The translations under genes and the position numbers were made by a program. A DNA stretch of 21,656 nucleotides from an uncultured Lachnospiraceae bacterium (GTDB lineage: Bacteria; Bacillota; Clostridia; Lachnospirales; Lachnospiraceae), in the NCBI GenBank assembly GCA_910577065.1, contig CAJTLD010000024.1, positions 1-21,656 of the forward strand, in the 5' to 3' direction. The notes beneath the pieces were generated by a model that was not told the origin of the DNA, made no database searches, and saw only the letters and a program-made list of their open reading frames with translations. Positions 14,326 to 21,276 of this stretch are shown in pieces; position 1 is the stretch's first letter, and each line of letters begins with the position of its first letter.

Positions 14326-14832
14326 ATGGGAAATTTTCTATATCCGGACGAGTATTTGCAAAGCGCCTATCAGATAGATTACGCGGCCTTTTATCAAAAA
14401 GGGTTTCGGGGAATTATTTTTGATATTGACAATACGTTAGTTCCCCATGGCGCGCCGGCGGACAAGCGCGCCGTTTCGCTGTTTGTGCGTTTGAGGGAAC
14501 TTGGTTTTTCTTGCGTCCTGCTTTCCAACAACAAAGAACCAAGGGTAAAGCTTTTTTGCGATAAAGTAGGGGCGGATTATATTTTTAAGGCGAATAAGCC
14601 AAAGCCTTCCGCGTATCGGCGCGCTATGGAGCGTATGCATACCGGGCGGGAAAATACGCTGTTTATCGGAGATCAGATTTTTACTGACGTAGCCGGGGCA
14701 AACCTCTGCGGCATATATTCGATCCTGGTAAAACCCATCCACCCAAAAGAAGAGATTCAAATTGTCTTAAAGCGTTATCTGGAGAAAATTGTCCTGTATT
14801 TTTATCGGAAGAAGCAGAAGGAGGATGTATGA
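14326..14832 (+). CDS. YqeG family HAD IIIA-type phosphatase
   Basis: 168-aa haloacid dehalogenase superfamily phosphatase, subclass IIIA, of the YqeG type. B. subtilis YqeG is a phosphatidylglycerophosphate phosphatase-like protein by homology to yeast Gep4 and plant PTPMT-type enzymes; the substrate here is inferred. Motif I FDIDNTLVP (32-40) carries D33 and D35; motif II is LLSNNKEPR; the lysine motif is in KANKPKPSAY; motif III is FIGDQIFTDVAGAN. The start follows TAGGAGG. The stop overlaps the rpiB start by four bases. No leader peptide or TM segment is seen. The family call is firm; the lipid role is moderate. Confidence 0.9.
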   Translation: MGNFLYPDEYLQSAYQIDYAAFYQKGFRGIIFDIDNTLVPHGAPADKRAVSLFVRLRELGFSCVLLSNNKEPRVKLFCDKVGADYIFKANKPKPSAYRRAMERMHTGRENTLFIGDQIFTDVAGANLCGIYSILVKPIHPKEEIQIVLKRYLEKIVLYFYRKKQKEDV

Positions 14833-15275
14833 AAATAGCGATTGGAAACGATCATGCTGCAGTTGTCATGAAAAACGAAATTATGGAATATGTCAAAGAA
14901 CTGGGCCATGAGGTTAAAAATTTTGGGACCGACCGGGAAGAAAGCTGCAATTACCCCGAGTACGGTGAAAAAGTGGCGCGGGCAGTCGCATCCGGGGAGG
15001 CGGACTGCGGTATTTTGATTTGCGGAACCGGCGTAGGGATTTCGATTGCCGCAAACAAAGTAAAAGGCGTCCGGGCTGCGGTCTGTTCCGACACGGCCAC
15101 GGCAAGGCTTGTAAAAGAGCACAACAACGCGAACATCATTGCGTTTGGCGCGCGTATTATAGGAATTGAGCTGGCAAAAGATATAGTAAAGGCGTATTTA
15201 TCGGCGGAGTTTCTCGGCGGCAGACACGAAGCGCGGGTTGCTATGATTGCCGGGTTAGAAGAACGATTTTCGTAA
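14829..15275 (+). CDS. rpiB: Ribose 5-phosphate isomerase B
   Basis: 148-aa RpiB/LacAB-family isomerase interconverting ribose 5-phosphate and ribulose 5-phosphate. The N-terminus MKIAIGNDHAA with D8 and H9, the catalytic cysteine C65 in the CGTGVGISIAANKVKG anion-hole loop, and the ARLVKEHNNANIIAFGARI segment are diagnostic. Translation is coupled to yqeG by a four-base overlap. With rpe at 11100 the window encodes both five-carbon interconversions of the non-oxidative pentose phosphate pathway, in separate operons. RpiB and allose 6-phosphate isomerases share these motifs, but housekeeping RpiB is more likely here. The next gene, efp, has its own promoter. Confidence 0.95.
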   Translation: MKIAIGNDHAAVVMKNEIMEYVKELGHEVKNFGTDREESCNYPEYGEKVARAVASGEADCGILICGTGVGISIAANKVKGVRAAVCSDTATARLVKEHNNANIIAFGARIIGIELAKDIVKAYLSAEFLGGRHEARVAMIAGLEERFS

Positions 15276-15282
15276 AAAAAGG

Positions 15283-15311
15283 TTGAAAAATCAATGCATT
15301 TGGTATAAAAT
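15283..15311 (+). promoter_or_regulatory. Promoter of efp
   Basis: TTGAAA (15283-15288), a 17-bp spacer and TAAAAT (15306-15311); TATAAA two bases upstream gives an alternative -10 with an extended TG. It lies in the 78-bp rpiB-efp gap, and efp also has an AAGGAGG ribosome site. Confidence 0.6.
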
Positions 15312-15353
15312 TGTACGAGTATATCATATCGAAATGTATGAAGGAGGAAAATT

Positions 15354-15911
15354 ATGATATCAGCAGGAGATTTCAGGAACGGCATTACCATTGAATTAGA
15401 GGGGAATATTTTCCAGATTATTGAATTTCAGCATGTAAAGCCAGGAAAGGGCGCTGCATTTGTCCGGACGAAATTAAAAAATATCAAAAGCGGCGGCGTA
15501 GTGGAAAAGACGTTCCGTCCGACAGAGAAATGTCCGCAGGCGCGTATTGACAGGAAGGACTACCAGTATCTGTATGCAGACGGGGATCTGTTCTATTTTA
15601 TGGACGGCGAAACCTACGATCAGATTGCGCTAAGCAAGGATGATATCGGGGACGCATTGAAATTTGTAAAAGAAAACGAAATGGTTAAGGTGTGCTCCCA
15701 CAACGGAAGCGTGTTTGCCGTAGAGCCGCCTCTGTTTGTAGAACTTCAGATTACGGATACGGAACCGGGATTTAAAGGCGATACCGCGACAGGCGCTACG
15801 AAGCCGGCTGTTGTGGAGACAGGCGCTACCGTATACGTGCCGCTGTTTGTAAACCAGGACGATGTGATTAAGATCGATACGAGGACAGGAGAATATTTGT
15901 CCAGGGTATAA
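15354..15911 (+). CDS. efp: Translation elongation factor P
   Basis: 185-aa EF-P, which binds the ribosome between P and E sites and relieves stalling at polyproline stretches. The three OB-like domains are present at the standard length. Domain I carries the conserved loop KPGKGAAF with K32 at its tip, the residue modified in many bacteria; no modification enzyme gene is in the window, so its state is unknown. Domain III ends in the usual IKIDTRTGEYLSRV. The start MISAGDFRNG has AAGGAGG six to seven bases upstream. It is the last gene of the plus-strand block and is followed by a strong bidirectional terminator. Identification is firm. Confidence 0.97.
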   Translation: MISAGDFRNGITIELEGNIFQIIEFQHVKPGKGAAFVRTKLKNIKSGGVVEKTFRPTEKCPQARIDRKDYQYLYADGDLFYFMDGETYDQIALSKDDIGDALKFVKENEMVKVCSHNGSVFAVEPPLFVELQITDTEPGFKGDTATGATKPAVVETGATVYVPLFVNQDDVIKIDTRTGEYLSRV

Positions 15912-15921
15912 CCATAAAACC

Positions 15922-15984
15922 AAAAAAGCTGCCAGGAAATGGAACGGCTTCCCTTGGGAAGCCCCATTTGCCGACAGCTTTTTT
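15922..15984. terminator. Large bidirectional terminator between efp and the YbjQ gene
   Basis: AAAAAAGCTG (15922-15931) pairs with CAGCTTTTTT (15975-15984). Inside, GGCTTCCC/GGGAAGCC forms an apical hairpin and GGAAATGG/CCATTTGCC a middle stem with small internal loops. The A- and T-runs make it functional in both directions, fitting its place between convergent genes. Confidence 0.9.
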
Positions 15985-16023
15985 GGCGCTAATTCTGCAT
16001 CCGGTTAGAAATTTTAATTTGGT

Positions 16024-16335
16024 TTACAGGAATTTTACGGCTGTGCCGTAAGCGATCACTTCTGCTGCGCCCTGCATAACGGCAGATGACGCGTAACGGA
16101 TATTGACAATAGCGTCCGCGTTGAGAGATTCTGCTTCGCTTACCATACGTTTGGTTGCGAGCGCCCTCGCCTCGTTCATCATTTCATTGTAGGCTTTTAA
16201 TTCTCCGCCGACTAAGGTTTTAAAGCCCTGCGTAATGTCTTTTCCGATGTTTTTGCTCTGGATGGTGCTGCCCTTTACTAAGCCGAGCATTTCCAGTTCT
16301 TTTCCCGTAATGTAATCAGTATTGACTAAGATCAT
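16024..16335 (-). CDS. YbjQ/UPF0145 family protein
   Basis: 103-aa protein of the YbjQ (UPF0145, DUF74) family, annotated as heavy-metal-binding domain proteins by structural analogy; the function is not established. Family features are the N-terminal ILVNTDYITGKE, the GLVKGSTI segment, ITQGFKTLVGGELKAYNEMMNEAR, and NADAIVNIRYASS near the C-terminus. These proteins form pentameric rings in crystal structures. The ATG at 16335 is chosen; a GTG 12 bases upstream has no room for a ribosome site, while AAGGAG and a purine run precede the ATG. The upstream 77-aa membrane protein gene overlaps it by 20 bases, so the pair is cotranscribed and probably works together. Confidence 0.88.
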   Translation of the reverse strand: MILVNTDYITGKELEMLGLVKGSTIQSKNIGKDITQGFKTLVGGELKAYNEMMNEARALATKRMVSEAESLNADAIVNIRYASSAVMQGAAEVIAYGTAVKFL

Positions 16336-16549
16336 CTTCTTCTCCACTCCTTATCTCTTCTATGCGTTCGATTAATACGTAAAGCGCTACTCCTGCAAGC
16401 AGTGCAGGAAGTGCGGCCATCAAAAGTTTTACGATGAAAGGCAGTTGTGGAAGAAACAGGCAAAGCGTTGAGACTATGAGGAAATAAGCCGCAATAATAA
16501 CGGCAATGATAATCGGTGCAGCCAGTTTCTTCCAATGTTTTTGTTCCAT
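16316..16549 (-). CDS. Small two-TM membrane protein, unknown function
   Basis: 77-aa protein starting MEQKHWKKLAAPIII. Two hydrophobic helices (about residues 10-31 and 39-60) are joined by a short LPQL turn, and the tail (61-77) is charged with an ERIEEIRSGEEDDLSQY sequence. I do not recognise a family. The start ATG at 16549-16547 has AAAGGGTGAT upstream; longer versions of this frame run into the permease gene and are shadows. It has its own near-perfect promoter and overlaps the YbjQ gene by 20 bases. The arrangement of a small membrane anchor with a ring-forming soluble YbjQ protein suggests a membrane-associated complex, which is inference only. Confidence 0.75.
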   Translation of the reverse strand: MEQKHWKKLAAPIIIAVIIAAYFLIVSTLCLFLPQLPFIVKLLMAALPALLAGVALYVLIERIEEIRSGEEDDLSQY

Positions 16550-16574
16550 AATATCACCCTTTCCGGATAATTTT

Positions 16575-16603
16575 ATCATAGTGCACGCCGGCATGTTTGT
16601 CAA
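16575..16603 (-). promoter_or_regulatory. Promoter of the 77-aa protein/YbjQ pair
   Basis: Minus strand: a perfect TTGACA (16603-16598), a 17-bp spacer and TATGAT (16580-16575), 25 bases before the ATG. This is among the best sigma-A type promoters in the window, and it isolates this pair from the ABC operon upstream. Confidence 0.75.
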
Positions 16604-16620
16604 TTTGAATTTCGTTTTTA

Positions 16621-17436
16621 TTATTCCAGGTTTAAATGCTTTTTGGAAAGCGTATAACACAGAATATAATAAATGAAACCAAATGCCGCGGCCTGAACGA
16701 GAATCAGCAGATACAGGCGCTGGAAGAATCCGTTGCTGTACGCTATTGCGGAAGCCTGATTTGGCAGCTGTTCGAAAGCGTCTATCTGGGCAATTCCAAA
16801 AATCATAAGCAAAATAAGCGATACGATCTGCTGGATTATATAAAATACAATGTATGCCCCTATGGCGGCCGGGATCCGGTACTGCCGGAACAGCTGGCCG
16901 ACGGCAAGGCTTGCGTACACCATCAGGACGCAGCTGAAACAAAATACAATCAGCATGGCGGCTGCCGCAAGGAAAAACTGCCAAAGATGCAGGCCGATGA
17001 CGGTACTGATTTCATAATCCAGCAGCGTAAGGTTGATATGAAAACTGCTCCCTGAGTGTCCCAAATGCAAAAGAAAGGCGGAACAAACAGCAATGACAAA
17101 AGCGGCGGCGAGCCAGAATACGGACGTTATGATTTTGACGTTTAATACGGACGCGGTGGACACCGGGAGCGTATGGGTTAAATATCCCTGGCTTGCGTAC
17201 ATGGTTTTATAAAACCGGATGGTCAGGTATACCGCGGTAAGGATAAACAGGGTAAAAATAGTCAGCACATAAACGACGGTAATGGAGGCCGGTATCAGGG
17301 AAAGAGGGCCTTTTTGCAGTAAGTCGATTCTCAGCACTACATTTCCGACAAGGGCTACCGTAATTAAAATCAGGTTGAGCGGGATAAGCAGCCTTGCAAT
17401 TTCTGAAAATTCGTGTTTGAATAATTTTCCTAACAT
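16621..17436 (-). CDS. ABC transporter permease, ABC-2 type
   Basis: 271-aa membrane protein starting MLGKLFKHEFSEIARLLIPLN, a typical opening for ABC-2 permeases in which a short amphipathic helix precedes the first TM segment. About six hydrophobic helices can be seen (near 16-36, 55-77, 104-126, 145-172, 188-216 and 238-262). It would pair with the ATPase encoded just upstream, whose 3' end overlaps this gene by seven bases. The substrate cannot be told from sequence; such GntR-ATPase-permease sets are often linked with antibiotic or peptide export or with cell-envelope stress. The C-terminus SKKHLNLE is short and basic. No terminator is evident between this gene and the next promoter. Confidence 0.85.
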   Translation of the reverse strand: MLGKLFKHEFSEIARLLIPLNLILITVALVGNVVLRIDLLQKGPLSLIPASITVVYVLTIFTLFILTAVYLTIRFYKTMYASQGYLTHTLPVSTASVLNVKIITSVFWLAAAFVIAVCSAFLLHLGHSGSSFHINLTLLDYEISTVIGLHLWQFFLAAAAMLIVFCFSCVLMVYASLAVGQLFRQYRIPAAIGAYIVFYIIQQIVSLILLMIFGIAQIDAFEQLPNQASAIAYSNGFFQRLYLLILVQAAAFGFIYYILCYTLSKKHLNLE

Positions 17437-18128
17437 TTGAATACCTCCCGGAATAAAGTGTCAACGGACTTGCCCTGTTGTTCACGGATACTGTCAACCG
17501 TGGTGTTTAAGACAATCTGTCCTTCTTTGATGAAGATAACCTGATCAAGGATATTTTCAATATCGGAAATCAGATGGGTTGAGATCAGGATGGTTGCATC
17601 TTCATCGTAATTGTTTAAAATCGTTTCAAGAATATAGTCTCTTGCAGCCGGATCCACACCGGCGATGGGTTCGTCTAAAACATACAGCTTGGCGCGCCGG
17701 CTCATAATCAGAATAAGCTGTACCTTTTCTTTGGTACCCTTGGACATGGTTTTCAGTTTGTCGTTTGGGCTGATGTTCAGCTTCTTTAGCATATCTAAGG
17801 CCCGTTCTGTTTCAAAATCAGGGTAAAAGTCCTGAAAATAGCGGATGATTTCAATGACCTTGCGGCTGTCGTCCAGATAACTGTGATCGGGAAGGTAGGA
17901 AACTAAGCTTTTGCTTACGGGGCCTATGGGATTTTTTTCAACTGTAAGTTCCCCTTCGCTTGGCGTCAGCAGCCCGTTGATAAGCTTAATCAGGGTCGTC
18001 TTGCCGCTGCCGTTCGGGCCGAGCAGACCGACGATATGCCCGCCTTCTAATGTGAGGCTGATACGGTTCAGGGCGGTGTGCCGGCCGTATGCTTTGCTTA
18101 AATTTTTACATTCTAAAATCGTACTCAT
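17430..18128 (-). CDS. ABC transporter ATP-binding protein
   Basis: 232-aa ATPase of an ABC-2 type exporter. Walker A GPNGSGKTT is at residues 37-45, the Q-loop region near SYLPDHSYLDD (77-87), a degenerate signature MSKGTKEKV (128-136) instead of LSGGQ, Walker B LYVLDEP (148-154), and the H-loop STHLISD. The degenerate signature is normal for YtrB/BcrA-like exporters. The start overlaps the gntR stop by four bases, and the end overlaps the permease start by seven, giving a compact three-gene operon. The presumed heterodimer or homodimer powers efflux of an unknown substrate. Identification as an ATPase is firm; the role is open. Confidence 0.94.
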   Translation of the reverse strand: MSTILECKNLSKAYGRHTALNRISLTLEGGHIVGLLGPNGSGKTTLIKLINGLLTPSEGELTVEKNPIGPVSKSLVSYLPDHSYLDDSRKVIEIIRYFQDFYPDFETERALDMLKKLNISPNDKLKTMSKGTKEKVQLILIMSRRAKLYVLDEPIAGVDPAARDYILETILNNYDEDATILISTHLISDIENILDQVIFIKEGQIVLNTTVDSIREQQGKSVDTLFREVFKC

Positions 18129-18505
18129 GCTTTCTCCCCTTTCATTGCTGTTCTTGCCTGATTCATGAGTGAAATCGTTTCTTCAATGTCAAAGCCTAAG
18201 CTTTGCATACCTTGCAGGAAGATTTCGATTTTTTCTCTGGCAAGTGTGGATTTGATTTCTTCTATCATATTTAAATCCTCCGTAATAAACCGTCCGCTGG
18301 TGCGTTTGGAATAAACTAAGCCGCTGCGTTCGAGTTCCTGCAGGGCTTTTTGCATCGTATTGGGATTGACGGCCGCTTCCGTCGCAAGCTCTCGGACGGA
18401 GGGCAGTTTGTCGCCCGGGGCATATTTGCCGGATACGATGGAAAGCTGCATGATTTCTATAATCTGCATAAAAATCGGACGGTCAGACGTTAAGTTCCAT
18501 GGCAT
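18125..18505 (-). CDS. GntR family transcriptional regulator, YtrA subfamily
   Basis: 126-aa repressor-type protein with an N-terminal winged helix (about 5-72; PGDKLPSVRELATEAAVNPNTMQKAL region, recognition helix around 41-55) and a short C-terminal helical dimerisation region of about 50 residues. This small effector domain is characteristic of the YtrA subfamily, whose members usually repress an adjacent ABC transporter operon. That is the arrangement here: the gene is first in an operon with ATPase and permease. The start follows GAGGTGAT. Its promoter carries a perfect 8-bp inverted repeat that is a good autoregulatory operator candidate. The inducer is unknown; in relatives cell-wall antibiotics relieve repression. 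Confidence 0.93.
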   Translation of the reverse strand: MPWNLTSDRPIFMQIIEIMQLSIVSGKYAPGDKLPSVRELATEAAVNPNTMQKALQELERSGLVYSKRTSGRFITEDLNMIEEIKSTLAREKIEIFLQGMQSLGFDIEETISLMNQARTAMKGEKA

Positions 18506-18531
18506 TTCATCACCTCTTCCTTTTGTACTGC

Positions 18532-18551
18532 TGTATTAAGCTATTAATACA
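18532..18551 (-). promoter_or_regulatory. Probable GntR/YtrA operator
   Basis: TGTATTAA (18532-18539) and TTAATACA (18544-18551) form a perfect 8-bp inverted repeat with a four-base centre. It overlaps the first bases of the -10 of the gntR promoter and the start of transcription, so binding would block initiation. A related ATAATACA half-site lies adjacent at 18552-18559. Confidence 0.65.
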
Positions 18552-18577
18552 ATAATACATTTTGGGGAGATTGTCAA
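18549..18577 (-). promoter_or_regulatory. Promoter of the gntR-ABC operon
   Basis: Minus strand: a perfect TTGACA (18577-18572), a 17-bp spacer and TATTGT (18554-18549). The palindromic operator overlaps the -10. Confidence 0.7.
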
Positions 18578-18653
18578 GCGATTTGTGAAAAAAAGAAAAA
18601 TTGCAACTGTGACGGATATCTGGGAGGACGTAATTCTGAAGCGATCCATAATG

Positions 18654-18808
18654 AAAATACAGTAACAGTTCAGCCTGCAACTGCGCACTTGCTGCGCAGT
18701 TAGCAACCAGTAAAGCAGAAAAGCCAGGAATCCGCTCCCTTTGCCATAGGCAAACTTCTAATGGGGCGGATTCTGTAACAGCGAAGCCCTGAACTGTTAC
18801 AAAATACA
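18654..18808. mobile_element. 139-bp MITE-like element with 8-bp target duplication
   Basis: Seen: GTAACAGTTCAG (18662-18673) and its exact complement CTGAACTGTTAC (18789-18800) bound a 139-bp block. Immediately outside, AAAATACA occurs on both sides (18654-18661 and 18801-18808), a perfect 8-bp direct repeat as left by transposition. The interior holds a 9-bp hairpin AACTGCGCA/TGCGCAGTT (18679-18701) and a stem GAATCCGC/GCGGATTC (18728-18773) enclosing TTTGCC/GGCAAA (18740-18754). GTAACAG recurs inside at 18775. It has no transposase and must have been moved in trans. The parent insertion sequence family is not identified. It sits between the gntR operator and the iorA promoter, leaving both intact. 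Confidence 0.8.
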
Positions 18809-18829
18809 AATTCTAACAGCAGGAAAGTG

Positions 18830-18858
18830 TTTACTTACGGGGAAAAAAATGATATGAT
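18830..18858 (+). promoter_or_regulatory. Promoter of the iorAB operon
   Basis: TTTACT (18830-18835), a 17-bp spacer and TATGAT (18853-18858), 62 bases before the iorA ATG. It begins 22 bases beyond the right target duplication of the MITE-like element, so sequences upstream of -60 were replaced by the insertion. Confidence 0.5.
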
Positions 18859-18920
18859 GATTAAAGTTGCGTAAAAGAGAGGTTTTACGAAAGCAGAATA
18901 GCACAGGAAAGGATGTCGTT

Positions 18921-20657
18921 ATGAGACAATTGATGTTAGGCAATCAGGCGCTGGCAAGGGGTCTGTATGAAGCAGGCTGCTGTGTGGTATCGAGTTATCC
19001 GGGTACGCCGAGTACGGAAGTAACAGAAGAAGCCGCAAAGTATGATGAAATCTACTGTGAATGGGCGCCAAATGAAAAAGTGGCAATGGAAGTGGCGTTT
19101 GGCGCTTCCCTGGCAGGGAAAAGAAGCTTCTGCGGAATGAAGCATGTTGGGTTAAACGTTGCGGCGGATCCGCTGTTTACCTGTTCTTATACAGGGGTAA
19201 ACGCAGGCATGGTAATCTGTGTGGCAGACGACGCGGGCATGCATTCGTCCCAAAACGAGCAGGATTCCCGCCATCATGCAATCGCATCCAAGATTCCGAT
19301 GCTTGAGCCGTCGGATTCCGCCGAGGCATGTGAATTTGCCAAAAAGGCGTTTGAACTTTCCGAAGAATTTGACACGCCGGTCATCATTAAAATGTGCACC
19401 CGGGTTGCGCATTCCCAGAGCATTGTAGAGGAAGGCGAGCGGATCGTCCCGGCTCCCGTTCCCTATGAGAAAAATATTGCCAAATACGTGATGATGCCGG
19501 GCAACGCCATTCGTCGCCATCCGATCGTGGAAGAACGTACCAGGAAGTTAATCCGGTTTGCGGAAGACTGTGAATTTAACCGTGTGGAAATGGGGGATAT
19601 CCGGCTTGGGATTATTACTTCTTCCACCAGTTATCAGTATGTAAAGGAAGTATTTGGCGGGCAGGCAAGTATCTTAAAGCTTGGCCTTATCAATCCGCTT
19701 CCAGAAAAGCGGATCCTTGATTTTGCGGCAAAAGTAGATAAGTTAGTCATTGTAGAAGAACTGGATCCGATTATCGAAAACCATTGTAAACAACTGGGGC
19801 TTACGGTTACCGGCAAGGACGTCCTGCCGATGGAGGGCGAATATTCCCAGAACCTGATAGCCGAAAAGCTGGGCGTAAAAACGCCGTCTTACCATAAATT
19901 AGAAGAAACCATGCCGAACCGTCCTCCGGTGATGTGCGCCGGATGCCCGCACAGGGGGCTGTTTTACATATTGTCAAAAAATAAATGCACGGTACTCGGC
20001 GATATCGGCTGTTATACCTTAGGCGCAGTCGCCCCGTTAAACGCTATGGAAATGACGCTTTGCATGGGGGCTTCCGTCAGCGCCATCCACGGCTTTAACA
20101 AAGCGCTCGGCGCAGAGGGCGAAGGCAGGACCGTAGCGGTAATCGGCGATTCGACCTTTATGCATTCCGGAATGACGGGCCTTGCCAATATTGCCTACAA
20201 CCAGAGCAATTCCACGGTGATTATTCTGGACAACTCCATTACGGGCATGACCGGGCACCAGCAGAACCCGACGACAGGCTACAACATCAAAGGCGATCCG
20301 GCAGGCAAAATCGATCTGGAAAGCCTGTGCCGTTCGATGGGCTTTTCCCGTGTGTCGGTTGTGGATCCGTATGATTTGGAAGCCTGCGATCGTGTGGTGA
20401 AAGAAGAACTTGCGGCAGACGAGCCGTCCGTTATCATCAGCAGGCGTCCGTGCGCGCTGTTAAAATACGTCAAGCACGACGCGCCCCTTACGGTCAAAGA
20501 GGATCAATGCGTGGGCTGTAAATCCTGTATGCGCCTTGGCTGCCCGGCGATCAGCATCAAGAACGGGAAAGCCGCCATTGACAATACCTTATGCGTAGGC
20601 TGCAAGGTATGCGCGCAGCTTTGTAAATTCGACGCGTTAAAGACCGGGGAGGTGTAG
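18921..20657 (+). CDS. iorA: Indolepyruvate ferredoxin oxidoreductase, alpha subunit
   Basis: 578-aa TPP- and iron-sulfur enzyme subunit. With IorB it oxidatively decarboxylates aryl pyruvates (indole-, phenyl- and hydroxyphenylpyruvate) to aryl-acetyl-CoA, reducing ferredoxin. The N-terminal pyrimidine-binding domain has SSYPGTPSTEV (24-34) and EWAPNEKVAMEVA (47-59). The TPP domain has CAGCPHRGLF (339-348), GDIGCYTLG (360-368), and GDST...DNSITGMTG (409-445). The C-terminus carries two [4Fe-4S] motifs: C530, C533, C536, C541 (one extra residue in the last gap, as reported for IorA) and C558, C561, C564, C568. The start is the ATG at 18921, after GGAAAGG; an upstream ATG adds 18 non-conserved residues. 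iorB follows two bases after the stop. Confidence 0.96.
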   Translation: MRQLMLGNQALARGLYEAGCCVVSSYPGTPSTEVTEEAAKYDEIYCEWAPNEKVAMEVAFGASLAGKRSFCGMKHVGLNVAADPLFTCSYTGVNAGMVICVADDAGMHSSQNEQDSRHHAIASKIPMLEPSDSAEACEFAKKAFELSEEFDTPVIIKMCTRVAHSQSIVEEGERIVPAPVPYEKNIAKYVMMPGNAIRRHPIVEERTRKLIRFAEDCEFNRVEMGDIRLGIITSSTSYQYVKEVFGGQASILKLGLINPLPEKRILDFAAKVDKLVIVEELDPIIENHCKQLGLTVTGKDVLPMEGEYSQNLIAEKLGVKTPSYHKLEETMPNRPPVMCAGCPHRGLFYILSKNKCTVLGDIGCYTLGAVAPLNAMEMTLCMGASVSAIHGFNKALGAEGEGRTVAVIGDSTFMHSGMTGLANIAYNQSNSTVIILDNSITGMTGHQQNPTTGYNIKGDPAGKIDLESLCRSMGFSRVSVVDPYDLEACDRVVKEELAADEPSVIISRRPCALLKYVKHDAPLTVKEDQCVGCKSCMRLGCPAISIKNGKAAIDNTLCVGCKVCAQLCKFDALKTGEV

Positions 20658-20659
20658 AA

Positions 20660-21229
20660 ATGACAAAGAACATTATGATAGTAGGCGTAGGAGGCCAGGG
20701 CTCGCTGCTTGCCAGCAAGCTGCTGGGGCATCTGCTTTTGTCGGAAGGATATGATGTAAAGGTATCGGAAGTACACGGGATGAGCCAGCGCGGCGGCAGC
20801 GTCGTGACGTATGTCCGGTTCGGGGAAAAGGTGTATTCGCCGATTATTGATAAAGGAGAAGCGGACTTTATCGTATCCTTTGAACAACTGGAAGCGGCCC
20901 GATATGTGGAGTATTTAAAAGAAGGCGGCAGGATTGTAACGAATACGCAAAAAATCGATCCGATGCCTGTTATTACGGGGGCTGCGGCTTATCCGGAGCG
21001 TTTAATCGAGAAGATGCAGGAAACGGGGATTTTGGTCGATGCGATGGACTGCCTTTCTTTGGCGGAAGAGGCGGGCTCTGCAAAGGCAGTGAATATCGTG
21101 CTGATGGGCCGTTTGTCCAAATACTTTGATATTCCGGTGGAGAAATGGCAGAATGCGATTGAAGAATGCGTTCCGGCAAAATTTGCGGAGCTGAACCGCA
21201 AAGCGTTTTTGCTGGGACGCGGAGAATAG
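20660..21229 (+). CDS. iorB: Indolepyruvate ferredoxin oxidoreductase, beta subunit
   Basis: 189-aa subunit of the 2-oxoacid oxidoreductase gamma-domain type, which binds coenzyme A and completes the active complex with IorA. The N-terminus IMIVGVGGQGSLLASKLLG has the typical glycine-rich loop, and SEVHGMSQRGGSVVTYVRFG is the diagnostic family motif (near residues 36-55). The C-terminal part (about 110-189) is helical. It begins two bases after the iorA stop with GGGGAGGTG as its ribosome site, so the subunits are made together. The phenylacetate-CoA ligase gene follows after 47 bases without a visible terminator. Identification is firm. Confidence 0.95.
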   Translation: MTKNIMIVGVGGQGSLLASKLLGHLLLSEGYDVKVSEVHGMSQRGGSVVTYVRFGEKVYSPIIDKGEADFIVSFEQLEAARYVEYLKEGGRIVTNTQKIDPMPVITGAAAYPERLIEKMQETGILVDAMDCLSLAEEAGSAKAVNIVLMGRLSKYFDIPVEKWQNAIEECVPAKFAELNRKAFLLGRGE

Positions 21230-21276
21230 AGACATGTCCCATGGCGAACAAATAAAGAAACGATTGGAGAGAAAAC

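Noticed and set aside
16316..16984. 222-codon version of the small membrane protein
   Set aside because: The first 145 codons are out-of-frame shadow of the permease gene; the ribosome site and promoter place the start at 16549.
18662..18800. tRNA or tmRNA because of the cloverleaf-like folding
   Set aside because: There is no T-loop consensus, anticodon arm or CCA end, and the flanking direct repeats point to insertion.
18510..18809. 99-codon minus-strand frame between gntR and iorA
   Set aside because: It runs through the palindromic MITE-like element and the gntR promoter and operator, has no ribosome site and no recognisable protein features.
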